From assembly GCA_009760855.2 (NCBI GenBank), contig WPIO01000036.1, positions 3,792,501-3,847,500 of the forward strand: a stretch of DNA of 55,000 nt. The letters are read 5' to 3'. Every line of letters starts with the position of its first letter. Position 1 is the first letter of the stretch. Both the position numbers and the translations under genes were made by a program. The DNA is from Cristatella mucedo. Its lineage: Eukaryota; Bryozoa; Phylactolaemata; Cristatellidae. Below, piece after piece: positions 1 through 50,300 of the stretch. A model generated the notes under the pieces. That model was not told the DNA's origin. It did no database searches and saw only the letters and a list, made by a program, of their open reading frames with translations.

Positions 1-23005
<23,005 letters not shown>

Positions 23006-23165
23006 CTTGAGGGAGAGGGTCTCTGCAGGCGCAAAATTGTTCCTTTCTCAGCGACCCGCTTCTCGACCGCGACGTTCGGTCGGGCGTGGTTCAATACTCA
23101 TGGATCGGGGGCCTACCGATGCGGCAGACCAGCCCGTTTACAAAATGGCCTCGTATCAGCGTACC

Positions 23166-23179
23166 GTTGCTACGGCTAC
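23166..23179 (-). promoter_or_regulatory. RFX X-box upstream of the DNAH17-like gene
   Basis: The minus strand reads GTAGCCGTAGCAAC, which fits the RFX half-site pattern GTNRCC, a 2-nt spacer, RGYAAC without mismatch. It lies 161-174 bp upstream of the start codon at 23005. RFX factors drive ciliary genes through X-boxes placed close to the start. A palindrome ACGCATGCGT lies nearby at 23188-23197. Binding is inferred. Confidence 0.65.
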
Positions 23180-23754
23180 CGGGGAGTACGCATGCGTCCC
23201 GGGTTACTCGCAGTCTGCGGCTTTATGCCAGTACGAATATAATAAATATCAATACACTTTGATAAAAAATATTCTTTTTAAACATAAAAGATGTTTTTGA
23301 GATTCATGTTATTGAGATTCCCCATCGGTACAGTGTTCGTCCGCTCACCATCGTAGAGCCGCCCACCATGCACATAGATATACACATCCACGGCAGTCCG
23401 GAAAGGAGTGAGGTTAAAGGTCGCAGGAGTAGAATTGTACCTTATGGTGACCTCTCGCAGTTCCGGTCGCTTGCTGTAGAAAAACGGCTGCTGTGCTCTT
23501 GAGCCCTGGATTGACCTCGTGAAAGGCATGACAATGACTACGCCGTCGGTGCGGAAGCGCGGCATCGCCTGCGGCCGATCCAGCTGCGGCCTACCAGTTG
23601 CCGAGGGAGCTCTTCTTACATGGAGGCATGTAGCGACGGGCGCTATTCGTGATACGAATTCTCCATCGGGCCGGTGGCACACCGTGCCAGCTAAAGTTGA
23701 ATAATTTTTTTTATAAAGCACTTGGGTATTTATAGGCGAACGTAGTGTCAGTCA
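23180..23754. other. Upstream flank of the dynein gene with an orphan open frame
   Basis: A minus-strand frame at 23278-23721 (147 codons from GTG) contains VVIVMPFTRSI, ELREVTIRYN and VDVYIYVHGGRLYDG. TATAAATA lies at 23727-23734 on the same strand. Frames of this length are expected by chance here, so I do not call a gene. Confidence 0.25.
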
Positions 23755-24215
23755 GAGTCTTTGGCTCCTGCCAACCCATCAGATCTACGCCCACACCGCT
23801 TTTCAGAATCTAATCGTTTACCTAAAACTCGTACGAACCTCAGATCCTTTGGAGACCAAGCCTTTAGCTCCAAAGCCTGGAACTTACTTCCGATTGGCGT
23901 CACGACATGCCCTAACTTGACGTCATTTACAAATAAGCTGGAACGCATTTATTTATCACAGCATTTAGTGGGTCAGTGGGATTCGTCCTTTGTCTGCTTA
24001 TGCTTGCTGACAGTGTGCATGCTGCCAGTAACCATATGTGCTTGCTGACCCTGCAAATATCACCTCTAACCATTTTATGCTTGTTGTCATTGAGCGTGCT
24101 ACCACCGACCATTCGGTCATGCTTCCTTTGCAGCATATCTACAGTGCCTAAAAAGAGATTGAGTTTTCTGAGGATGCTACGCAACTGTATTATTATAATA
24201 ACTGCTACTATTAAG
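23755..24215 (+). mobile_element. LINE family A 3' end
   Basis: Similar to 3540-3970, with a GDQAFSSKAWNLLPIGVTTC-like reading, the 3' UTR and a stem-loop with an ATT-rich tail. Confidence 0.75.
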
Positions 24216-24329
24216 CTGGGAAGTCTATACCTGGCTCAAAAGCCATAACCTGCAGCCTCTGCACGGAATCGAGGTGTACTGTTTCAAAATGATTATGCGT
24301 TATAAGACCACGTTAGCTCCACTGCCGAG

Positions 24330-25320
24330 TCTGCCAGGTTTTATCTAGGAAAATTTCAAAAGTTATGCTTGCTTTCATAAGGATACTTCAACTTTGGCAT
24401 TCTAGATAAGCCAGATTATAATCGCGTAGATATCATTCGCTGTTCCTGAAGTATAATGAATAGGAACAGGTTATGTCGTAATCTATGGTTATGCGGGATT
24501 AAAGGCCACGTCATGTAATTAGCAATCAGTTTTACTCTAGGATTCGAGCAAAAAATTCGCATGCCACAGCTGGCGCGGTACGCTTGTGCCTCTCTGCGTT
24601 GCGACTGATACTTAAAATATCCATTATTTCGAAACGTGCTACATGGTGTTCTTAGCAGAGTCACAGCTCTGCAAGTCCATGCATTTGTGACATCCGGTCG
24701 CGACTTCCGGGACTTATTCTTGCTGCTCTCCCACCCGGGACTTCCATACGGCACTTACAGATGGAGCGAAAGACTGCAGCCACGCTTGCTAACATGATCA
24801 TCTCATCTTCCACATTGCACCACTGCTCTCCGACTTGGCTCTCATAAAGGAGCGCATTGAATTCAAGGTTCTAGCACTCTAGTTTACGGTCATTCTATTG
24901 CTACAGGCTGTCTAAAAGACTTTCCAGTGAGATTTTTCATAGCCCATTTCTTCATTTGACTCGTGACGTTTATCGCCTCGAACGGACCTCAAACTATTTG
25001 GAGACTATGCCTTCAGCTCCTATGCTGTGGTGAGCCGTGATGGCACACTAGGTAAGGCGGTTGCTTTTCACGACCTCGGTCTCGTAGTCGTGGGTTCGAA
25101 TCCTTCGGTGGGCGATTCTTTATCGCCGCTGCAAGCGGTGGTTATAGCAGTAAAGGCTCTTCTGTCGTTATACAAAAGAGGCTGTTAAATAATCTAGTAT
25201 TTTTATTTTAAGCTCCAAAACCCCGGAGCTCATTATCGACTGACATCAAAATTTTCCCTGACTTGAAGGAGACATTTAAATAAATAAGCTAAAATTCGTT
25301 CACAGAATTTTGCTCAGTCC
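24330..25320 (+). mobile_element. Heavily decayed LINE family A copy, split by a SINE
   Basis: Matches the family RT C-terminal region in pieces (24660-25020 and 25196-25320). The SINE at 25022-25195 interrupts it. Confidence 0.55.
25022..25195 (+). mobile_element. SINE family 1 (tRNA-derived), nested in a LINE
   Basis: Head with A-box-like TGGCACACTAGG and B box GGTTCGAATCC, then a body GCAAGCGGTGGT and tail AAAGAGGCTGTTAAAT. Short flanking repeat AGCTCC on both sides. Confidence 0.75.
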
Positions 25321-25644
25321 ACGTGTACTGTTCTTTGAGCACTTCCGCTGGATTAAACTGTTCGTGATGTAACTAATAAATCGATATGCGTAATTTCCAG
25401 CATATGTATAGAAGGAGATTTGGTTCTACCACCTTTTTAATGCTGGAGGCGACGCTTGGCCCACGCACAGTTGACCTGCTTAAGCCGCCTCAGAACTGCC
25501 CGTCATCCATCCATCAGTTTCTGGGGGTCAAACTGGCGGATGGTAGAGATTAGTCTACACTGTATGCTTGCCTTTTGTCCGCGTGCCGTCAATTGTCCGC
25601 CGGCAGCTCAAGAGCAATTACTTAATTATTCATATTACTCTTAG

Positions 25645-25804
25645 TAACTCATATATATATATATATCAAATATATTTGATATATATATATCAAATATATA
25701 TATATATATATATATTTGATATCTATATATTTTATATATTTATATATTTTATATATTTTGATATATATATCAAATATATTTGATATATATATCAAATATT
25801 TGAT

Positions 25805-25900
<96 letters not shown>
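25645..25900. repeat. (AT)n array with TATTTGATATA palindromes
   Basis: Nearly pure AT sequence with repeated ATCAAATATATTTGAT palindromes, then about 47 TA units. Confidence 0.95.
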
Positions 25901-25901
<1 letters not shown>

Positions 25902-26757
25902 GCTTGACATCTTCCATTGCTTTCGGCTGTAAAGGATGACTGGCTGCATGGATGTTTTTTTGTTTATCTGGAGCGTGTGCATTTCTCGTTACGCCTTATC
26001 TTGAGACACATGCTGAAGGTTTTAAGCTAAATGCTCGCCGCATCCATCGGAAGGCTGCGAGAGCTTCATTTTTCGCCTTGAAGGAGCTACAGCTTGTAAG
26101 AGACGGGTGAGCGTAGCTGCGACGGTGCTAGGCCGCGATTACCGACGTGACTACTCGACGTGGCATCTCTTCACTTTCCACAATATAGGCGTGCTGAGGT
26201 ACGCACAGCCATTCTTCCAAGGTAACTGCAGCGCGATAATACACTAGCGTTTGTGTATGGCCACGGCTTACAGTGGGCACTACCCGTGCTTTTTGTCAGG
26301 AGCCAAAGGCTTAATTTACTTTGCTACAGCACCGGTGAGCCTTTTGTCGTTACACTGTCGCGCTTTATTGGCTCACATATTTCATGGCACAGTGCAATTG
26401 TTGTCATCACTACATTACCGTGTAGTATTTTGGCTTTTCCTCTTTGCAAAACTACGAAGCGGAAGCTCAACGTAGGCCGCCGTGAGCTGACCGAGGGTGC
26501 AGCAGTACGAACGCTTTGCTCGAGGGGCTCATCCTGCTAATGCTAGCGTATGCTAATTATTTATTATTTACGATGCTATTAGCTAATTCTAACGTAATGC
26601 TAGCGATTCCACATCGACCGTGCCCATTCGAGGCTTACACAGCCGCTCCGCAAAAGCGGACTTTCGTTGAGAGACGGATGCAACCGAAAGTTGCTTTGCT
26701 ACCTCGCCAAGGCAATGAGGATATCGTTTAATAATGGCAAAAGGTAAATGGACGCAT
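25901..26757. other. Intergenic stretch without recognised features
   Basis: No exon, tRNA or named repeat seen between the AT array and the SINE. Confidence 0.5.
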
Positions 26758-26935
26758 TAAATAAATAAATCCTAGCTGATTAAACAGCCTCTTTTTGTAG
26801 AGCGACAGAAAAATCTTTATGGCTATCACCACCGCTTGCAGTGGCGATAAAGAATCGCCCACCGCAGGAATCGAACCCACGACCTCGGGACCGAGGTCGT
26901 GAAAGCAACCACCTTACCTAGTGAGCCATGAACAA
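26758..26935 (-). mobile_element. SINE family 1
   Basis: Minus-strand copy with B box GGTTCGATTCC, followed by an AATAAATAAAT-like tail on the opposite side. Confidence 0.8.
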
Positions 26936-27375
26936 ACAATCGGCACACTAGTGTGCCGTACTGATCCTGGCATTCCGCTTCGCAGACAAAGATGGGTGAG
27001 CGTTCAACATGCTCCTACCGCCCAGATTGCCTGCTTTCCGCTCTGATAATTCTTAGTAAAATACGCTAGCACCTCACCAAACTCGCTCAGGGAAGCGGTA
27101 CGCATCCCTGCGCCGGCGGGCTGGCATCGTGCGGATTACATTAATAGGCTCGCCAAACGGCACCGATAGTGGACGAAATTTGTCGACTAGCTCAAATTAT
27201 CCGTAGAAGAATGACATAGAGGCAAATTTGAGAAGAAATTAGAATAAGGATACAAATACGGATACAGAGAACACTTGTAGACAAGATCAAATTTAAAAAT
27301 CACGAAAGTAGAATGCGAGTGAGAGTGCGATCGGAGAGAATAACGAGATGATTCGAAGGGAAAAGTGGACACGAA

Positions 27376-27436
27376 AAGGAGAGAGAGAGAGAGAAAGGTG
27401 AAGCAAAAGAGAAAGTGAAGATAGGCAGAGAGAGAA

Positions 27437-27516
<80 letters not shown>

Positions 27517-27531
27517 AGAGAGAGAACGAGA

Positions 27532-27624
<93 letters not shown>

Positions 27625-27655
27625 GAGAGAGAGAGAGAACAGAGAGAGAGAGAAC

Positions 27656-27723
<68 letters not shown>

Positions 27724-27870
27724 CGAGAGCAGAGAGAGGGAGAGAGAGAGAGAGAGAGCGAGAACAGAGAGAGAGAGAGAACGAGAACGGAGAGAGAGAG
27801 AACGATAGCAGAGCAGAGAGAGAGAGAGAGGGAGAGCGAGAGCAGAGAGAGAACGAGAGCAGAGAGAAAA
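27376..27870. repeat. Long (GA)n array with GAACGAGAGCA interruptions
   Basis: About 0.5 kb of GA units broken by periodic GAACGAGAGCA or GAACAGAG blocks, in the intergenic DNA 3' of the coiled-coil gene. Confidence 0.95.
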
Positions 27871-28934
27871 ACTCGTGTGGACTATCGCGGTTGGCTGGGA
27901 TACGGATGCTAGTGGAGTGCGACAACGCATTTTTAATAAGCCGATCATCCGCCGCTTGTAAGCGTCTACCCGGTAAAGTATGTACGCCGTTTCACTCTGC
28001 TTCACCTCTATAATAATAACAAAGCTGTTTCACTCAAGGAAAGTGCAGCAAGCTATAGACGCGGCGCGAGGCAAGATTGTGAACACGCGAAACCACGCCA
28101 GAGCATCGGACGAAAGAGATGCAAAGTAGTCCAATGCGGCGATTGGTGATTGCTGCGAGGTCATAGCGGTGAATCGGTCGGTTGAGCGTTTAGCACTCGC
28201 CACCAGACCGGAAGCGATGCGGGCGCGAAAGCTGCAGATTAGTCACCAGCGCAGCAAAGTAAGTGCCGCGGACGAGCAGCAGTTTCGCGGCCGCCGTCGC
28301 TCGAGGCGGCGGCGGCCGCGCACGTTGCTTCAATATCATTCTCCTTCGTAGCTCCGACGAAGCATCCTCGACTAATCCACGTCGACGGCTCGAGTCCACA
28401 CCAATTGCCGTCGCGTCACTATCGTCACCTGGCTGGCTCGATAGCTTAGGTCTGCTTGAATTAGAGCGCGACGGCTAGTTCTCGAACCAGGCCGAACGTT
28501 CGAGGTCGGCCGGATGCAGGATTTACGACGAGTCCACCGCTCGAAGCCGTTCGCTTTTTTCTACGTGCTGGCGCTATGCTCCGCGAATAAATGCAAGCCC
28601 GCCAGGTTCGCACGAACGAGCGAGCGTGAACGAGAGCGTGCGGATGGCCGACGACGCCCGCTGTGCTTCGCGAAGCGGCGGCGCCGTTGAACTAAAGCTC
28701 CTTAGCTGCTGCCGTTAACCTAGTAACCTAAAATTAGAAACTTAATGGCCGATGAAGGTCTACGAACGAAGTTCGAACATTAACTGGCTAATGCTGCCGC
28801 TGCTCTCTCCCCTCGAACCGTGCGAGACCGCCTTTCGGCGAGCCCACGGGCCGCCGGCGCGCGGGACTCGCTGTTGACGCATCCGAGAGTGTCGTTCGCG
28901 AGCGTCGAGCGACGGTGACGGCGCTCGCCACCGA
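27871..28934. other. 3' flank of the coiled-coil gene
   Basis: Contains the presumed 3' UTR below 28935. No clear AATAAA on the minus strand and no other gene seen. Confidence 0.45.
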
Positions 28935-43891
<14,957 letters not shown>

Positions 43892-44121
43892 ATTCCCGGC
43901 CGCCGCTCCCGCGATCGCGTACCGATCAGTTCTCAATGCAGGTTAAGAGGCCTTTGCCGCTGCAATAAGCAAACGACGCGCAAAAGCCTTACAAACCTCC
44001 CAAAGACTTTGAGGAAGACTTGAGCGTTCCGGTTTTTTTGAAGGTAGACGATATGCGAGACATTGTAGCTTGGCGCGGTAGTGCGGGAGTACCTGCAGCT
44101 ATCCCGGCTTCGAGGACGCCC

Positions 44122-44134
44122 GATGCCAAGCAAC
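44122..44134 (+). promoter_or_regulatory. X-box-like motif upstream of the coiled-coil gene
   Basis: GATGCCAAGCAAC reads as two RFX half-sites (GATGCC, spacer A, AGCAAC) with one deviation in the first half. It lies about 230 bp upstream of the predicted start at 43891. X-boxes work in either orientation. Functional status is inferred. Confidence 0.35.
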
Positions 44135-47094
44135 GCGTATGAAATGAGGCAGCCGGCAGCCTTGTCTGCACGTCACACGAGTCTGGTGAGAAGCCAGTGA
44201 GAAATACAATATATTGTTTATTAAAATTAAACTAACAGATATACTTGAATTGTCGATCCGAGCACTCATCTGACCACTGACGGCGAAAGCAAGGGATTAA
44301 CGGACGACCGGAAGTGTATACTAACCGTAACTTCCGGCGGTTCAGCTGCGGCCGGCGGGGGGGGGGGGGGGAGGGCGGAACGGGGCGGCCAAGATGAGTC
44401 CAACGCTTCGCCGGTTTTAATGCACGAGGATTCAAATGTTCACTTCTCAGGCGTCACGTAGAGCGCAGCTCACATCTGTAACTGAGCAGCAGGGTCTGCC
44501 GCGAAGGAGAACTGGGCCGCCTCAGATCGAGTGCTCCAGATTGCATCGATGCCTGCTTTTTTCACAGGCAGCGAATCGTCTCGTTATTAGCTAGTAGAGA
44601 AACCACGGGCGACCGTTACTTACAGTCAGTCCCAACGGCCGGCCTGATTGGCTTGTCGTGGTCCTAACAGAAAAATCGACAGTGACTGACAGCACGTCCG
44701 TCTGTGCAGTTTGGCTCAGAGCCTCGGATATAAGCAACAACAGCGCAGTGATGATATCAGTTGCTGGACGTTACTCAACAAGCAAACTACCAGATTGCTT
44801 TCAAGATTTTGGCCCAAATCACCAGGCTAACGTCCTTGTCTGCTACTCTCGTCCGCATCTTCCCATCGCCAAATGCAACAATGATTACCGTAGTGTAAAC
44901 GTACAGTGTATATTGGTTAACATTGTTACTAGCCTCCGAACTTGACTTACCAAAATGCCGCTCATATTCGCCTAGGATAATCTGCTATAGCTGCTTATGG
45001 CTCAAAACTTCAAAGGTGCAATACAAGTGTCATTCTAAAGAAAAAATTAACGTGACAGATGCACGCACGGTAAGCAAGGCTTCATATTACACTCGTCTAC
45101 CTTTCGGCGATTTAAAAAACCTAGAAGCACTACGAATTCATGCAGTTGAGATCCCACATCAGAAATGCCCCCTTTTTTAGTTGACTACACAGGCAGACAG
45201 CTAGTAAAAATAATAATAATGCACTTGATAAGGTACTTTCAGAGAACTCAAATCTTTTTCTAGGTGCTGCAAAGGAAGCACGAGCGAATGGTGAGTGGCA
45301 GCATTCTTGGTAAACATTAATGAATAACATGGCTAGGGGTGACATGCACAGGGTCAGCATGCAAGTGTGGTTAGTTGCAGCATGCATTAGTGTCAGCACG
45401 CATAAGCACATAAAGGACGAATAACAGGAACCCACCAAATGCTGTCATAAATAGGTGTTTTAAATTTCTTTTTATGTGGTCATGTCAGGGGATGTCGTGA
45501 CGCTGGTCGGGAGTAAGTTCCAGGCTTTAAGAGCATATGAACTAAAGGCACGGTCTCCCAAGGATTTGAGGTTTGCACGAAGTATAGGTAAACAGCAAGT
45601 GAATGTGCAAGGGGCACGTGCAAGCCTAGTGTTAAGAAAACCAATTAGCAGACCAAGTAATCATACCATAACTACCACAGCTGCAGCAGCCTGTCCGAGT
45701 GAGAGGGTGCCGCCCAACCTTGGGGCAGGCAGGTCAGCAGCCTTTCTAAAGCCAGGTTTACACGGTGAGTCTTGCTACCTAAATGCTACCTGCCTACCTT
45801 AGTCTTCGATGTACACATCACCAATACCTAGGGCAGCCAAAAGTGGCTCTACTTCTTTGTCAGACTCAGGCAAGATTGAGCAAACAATGAATCACAGGAG
45901 CCGTCAAGGGCATGCCTTCTTTGCTTTGAAAAAAACATGACAATAAGACTAAACCGGCGAAATCAATGAAACATTCTAATAGAGGCCCTGTTTATGGGAA
46001 TCTATGAGCTGGTCACACAAGAATCGAATTGGGAGGGGCCATACAAGCAATCGTGGAGGATAAAGTTAACTGGGAGGTACGTCGAGGAGGGCCATTTCCT
46101 ACCTCCCTAACAGCATTTTCCCCATGCACATCAGGGGGTGGAATGAGTAGGGCCCCATGACTTGGAGGAAGACAGACCGCGTAAATTCCTACAAAAAGAA
46201 GACGGAGGTTGGGCTCACCTGTGTAAACTCAGCTTTAGCTGCAGAAGCCAACCATCGTTAACACAATCAGAATCACAGATGCACACAATCAGAAGCAATG
46301 AAAACATGAACGGCAACTAAACCAAGATCGAGATCGACACGGTAAAAGATTACAACTACAACTTCTAAATTTACAAAGAAGATGAATGTACATATGTACT
46401 GCATGCAGCCAGCCGGCGTGCACACTCAGCCAGCAGCACTGCACGCCCCTTCCGACCAAGCAGCAGTTGCCACGCGTTCAACGACCAGCCGTCGCAAAAT
46501 CCGGCTAGGGGACACTAGCCCCACCGACAAAAAAGAAGCGTGCGCACACGATGCAAGCCGGCGCAGCGGTGCAATCGAATGCGGCCAATCGGAGCATCTA
46601 CGCTGGCTGACTGGCTGAACGATCGCCCGGGCACAAAGCCCACGAGGTCACGATAGATGATGGCCCCGCGATTGACTCCGGAGCTGCTGCCGCCAGCGAC
46701 CACGCTCGCAAATCCACGCGCAAATCCACGCGCAAACGTGGTCCGGATCGCACCGAGGCGATTGTGCCGATAAAAGCTGACAGTGAGGAGTGTGACGAGC
46801 GGCCGAAAGGGAGAGGAGCCGGCAGAGGTGGCGATGAAGAAAGAAAAGTCACCAAGCCGCAGCAAAGCCACGAGCGGCCGACGTCTGGGCAACGACTCGC
46901 AGTCGGCAGACGACGACGACGACCATGTGCCCTAATGCCGTTGCACGCTCGACGAGACCGGCGGCGAGAACCAGAGATTCCAACTGCATTCGCGCCGTCA
47001 CCGCCCTCCTCATTCTGCCGCCCCTCCTCGTTCGTCGCCCTGAGATCGTGGCGGCAGCCTTTTGACGGGCCTGTCGCCACCGAGCAAGCGCTCA
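44135..47094. other. Intergenic region between PPM1G and the coiled-coil gene
   Basis: Holds a 15-G run at 44357-44371 and a LINE A tail (45195-45600), and presumably the promoter of the coiled-coil gene at its left end and the PPM1G 3' UTR at its right end. No further exon is recognised. Confidence 0.55.
45195..45600 (-). mobile_element. LINE family A 3' end
   Basis: Reverse-complement copy of the 3' UTR and tail between PPM1G and the coiled-coil gene. Confidence 0.7.
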
Positions 47095-47328
47095 TCACTG
47101 GGGCGCGGGGCAGCCCGAGCCGTTGTCGGCGACTCGAGGCCTCTTGCCCTCCCTGCCGCCGCCGTCGTCACCATCTGCCCGCTCGCTGTCGCGTCGCTTT
47201 GGGGCTGCAGTGCCGGCCTGCTGCTGCTGCCGGTCGCTGCCGCCAGGAAGCTTTACGATGATGCACGTCATGTTGTCGCACCCGGTGCCGTCACCGAGAG
47301 TGTCCTCGGAGAGGCACGCGTCGAACAG
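47095..47328 (-). CDS. PPM1G: PPM1G terminal exon
   Basis: Acceptor CCTGCAG. Encodes [30 protein letters not shown], a Gln run and a basic/acidic tail ending GSGCPAPQ before TGA at 47095-47097. Confidence 0.93.
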   Translation of the reverse strand: MFDACLSEDTLGDGTGCDNMTCIIVKLPGGSDRQQQQAGTAAPKRRDSERADGDDGGGREGKRPRVADNGSGCPAPQ

Positions 47329-50300
47329 CTGCAGGAAAAAGAGCGGAGCGCCGACATTGCGACGACAATCATGCGACTAGTGAGCGGCAGCAGCGTCACA
47401 CGACGACATCGACAGAAGGTGCTCGCGCAGAGTGCCCGGGTCGACGAGGTGAAGGAGGGGCAGGCAGCTTCGGCTCACATCGCTGCAGATTTCCGACAGC
47501 TTCATGGCCGTGGGCCTCGCTAGCCTTTCACGGACAAAGTTGACCACTTCCTGACTCGACATAGAGTTCCTACAGTAAGCAGAAGGCGAGAAAGCGATAA
47601 AAAACGCGAACAAAAGGCACAGCACAAAATAACCCAGCTTGTAGCCCTCCCTTGCCCTAATTGGAATCGCTTGCTGTAACCGACCCATGTTGCAGGTTAA
47701 GCTAACTACAGCCACACGATTACATCCAGGGCCTCATCAAAGGCAGAGTGAGAGACAGAGAAAGACCAACGAGGACCCACGAGATGCGTGCCTCCACTTT
47801 CGAGTTAGAAGCATGGCAAAATGTTTAGGGCTCTGTAAGAAGCAGCGCGATGGTTGGCTTAGTTTCACGGCCATTTGCACGCCGTAAATACAGGCACGAT
47901 CGTGCGATAATTTGGGTTCGCCAGGAAAAAAGGAATCCAACTTGCTTCTACGTAACAGGCGTCCATTCGGCCTCGGCACAGGACTAGAGGCTAGCTAGCA
48001 TGGACCAAAAATCATAAGGCTAATACCCACAGACGAGTAGCCTATGGCTTGCCGAAGGAAGTGGCCACGTGGCCAAAGTCTCACGACCTGCAAAAACAAG
48101 CAGCCCGTGAGAGCCGCCTCACGGTGATTCACTTGCTAATGACTTGTCACCAACTGTTAGCTATGGCTGGCTAACGTGAGGCGTAAGCAAGTCGAGGCCA
48201 CAGATGTCGTGCCCAACAGAAGAAAGCACTGTGCACCAAATAGTCTCCAATATTCCAGCAGTCTTGAAACAGCCTGCAAGAACTGAGATGCCATCTCAAT
48301 TTAGTGTCAACAACACCCAAGGAGAGACAGGGCTAGGGAGAATGCTTATGGCTGAAATGCAGAAAACAGACAGAAATTGGTATGTACCGATCTCCGGATC
48401 TTATGAAAACTGTGCCTAACTTGTTGAACCTTGGCACATCGAGATTTATCCTTGCCGCTTGTAGAGATACAGGCACACGACTTTCAAACAGCTTCCTTTA
48501 AGCACGCCTTCCAAATTCTATAACTCAAACAATACTTCACAGATCAATGCGGAATTTCGAACGTGAGTTCTGCTGTGCTTGTGCATTGACTAATCAGTTC
48601 ACTTCTAATTTCGGTTGGATAAAAATTGCTATACATGCCTGCATGTGTCCTTGATTTTCTGCTTTATCCATCCATATTACAAGTATAATTCCCCAACACA
48701 CAAAACACGAACTAGATAATTGATGCACATGCAGAGCTGAGCTCACATTTTAAATTTCAATCACAACCAAAACTTTGCATTGCATTTCTAGCATGTTTTG
48801 CGAAAGGCACCCTAAATAAAAATCGATTTCTTTACCAATTTTCTCCGCGGTTTTCTGAACTTCATCCTAAGTCACACAGCGACGTGATGTTCGGCTCTAA
48901 CCTGCCATGCCGGACTAGAAACTAGAAGGCCTGCAGCAGCTGCCGACCAAACACAGCAGCAGATATCCGGACGGACAGCTAGCCATATGGCACCTCACAT
49001 TAGTGAAAGACAGCTTCACTCGCTGGTTTCTTTCGAAGCGGCACGGTAAGTAATTGCAGGAGTGGAATGTGAATCATGGATGAACAGACGAGGCAGCACA
49101 GCGAATGGGCACAAGCACCGAGTACCCACCATATTCCATCACAAGCAATTATGAGAAACTCGTCGTCGGCGGTGATCTTGTGGTGCATGATATCGGGCGA
49201 GGCTGAAATCATCTGCTCGGCCAGACTCAGGTCCTTGTTTCTCTTGTACGCATGGTCACCTATGGGCACCGCAATACTTGCCACATAACACGGCAACCAC
49301 GTGACCAGCAATGAAAAATCTACAGCGCTAGGTGGCTTGTTCTACTGCTGTTCATTTGCGATAGGGCATTCGGAAGCTGTCTCTCACCGATGGCACGCGA
49401 CAGGTTCAAGCCTCCGTTAACCCTGCCGTCCTGAGTTATATGTCCTCCTGCACGCTTGATCCGTGCAGTCTCATGGGCATCGTCGGGCTTGTGATCGCAT
49501 GACAAGTCGATGGCACGACCAGCAGAACTCAACACACACCGGGAGTCGCCAGCGTTTGCGACATATATGTCACTTCCACCACGAATCAGGGCAACACAAG
49601 CGGTGCAGCCACTTTCAGCACCTGGAGCCTGTAGCAGCACACCAATAAAGACGATAACGTGGCTGCTCACACAAAGAGTTAATCGTCACAAAAAAGAAAA
49701 TGCACACAAGGATTTCCTGTAGTCAAGGGTAGGACACATTTCAGCCATTGTCAACAGGACAGTGAAATAGATGCATAAACATTCTTCACCCACGCCTTTC
49801 TGAGAGCCTCAGGATTCCCAATCGGCTTCGATTGTAGTGTGCAGAACACGATTGCCAATCTCCACTATGAGATTTAAAACTGAAGAAAAGCATGAATGTA
49901 GCATAGCAAGGAAGAGAAAAGGAATTTGATCACGGCAATAGAATGTCAGTTTGATAACGATCATCAGGGTGCACTGCAAGACATAAAGATGCACGGGATC
50001 ACGTTTCTTGTTCACAAAGCAGGCGAAAAAAGCTCGTGGCTTAGATCTAAAAGTGGCCAAGAAATAAAGTTTTGACATAATGAAAAAGACAAAAGGAAAT
50101 CAATTAAAGAGTACACTGTTAAACAGCGTTCAATGTATGTCTTTTCTTTATACATGCCAGGATCAGAAGCAGAGCCAGCAACATAGATGCAGAATACGGG
50201 CAGTTGAGATTCCTAGAAATATCGAGCTCGTGACACCCGGCGTCTGCAATGCATCGATCCTCGATGACACACGTATGCCACAAGACCCCTAAGACAAGCA

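Noticed and set aside
25022-25195. Possible true tRNA genes at the B-box motifs
   Set aside because: The copies lack a cloverleaf and share a long non-tRNA body and tail, so they are SINEs.
27187-28005. Long frames reading as SL or RE repeats
   Set aside because: They are translations of (GA)n arrays. The same holds for frames at 10864-11635, 19275-19739, 36069-36681 and 37571-38248.
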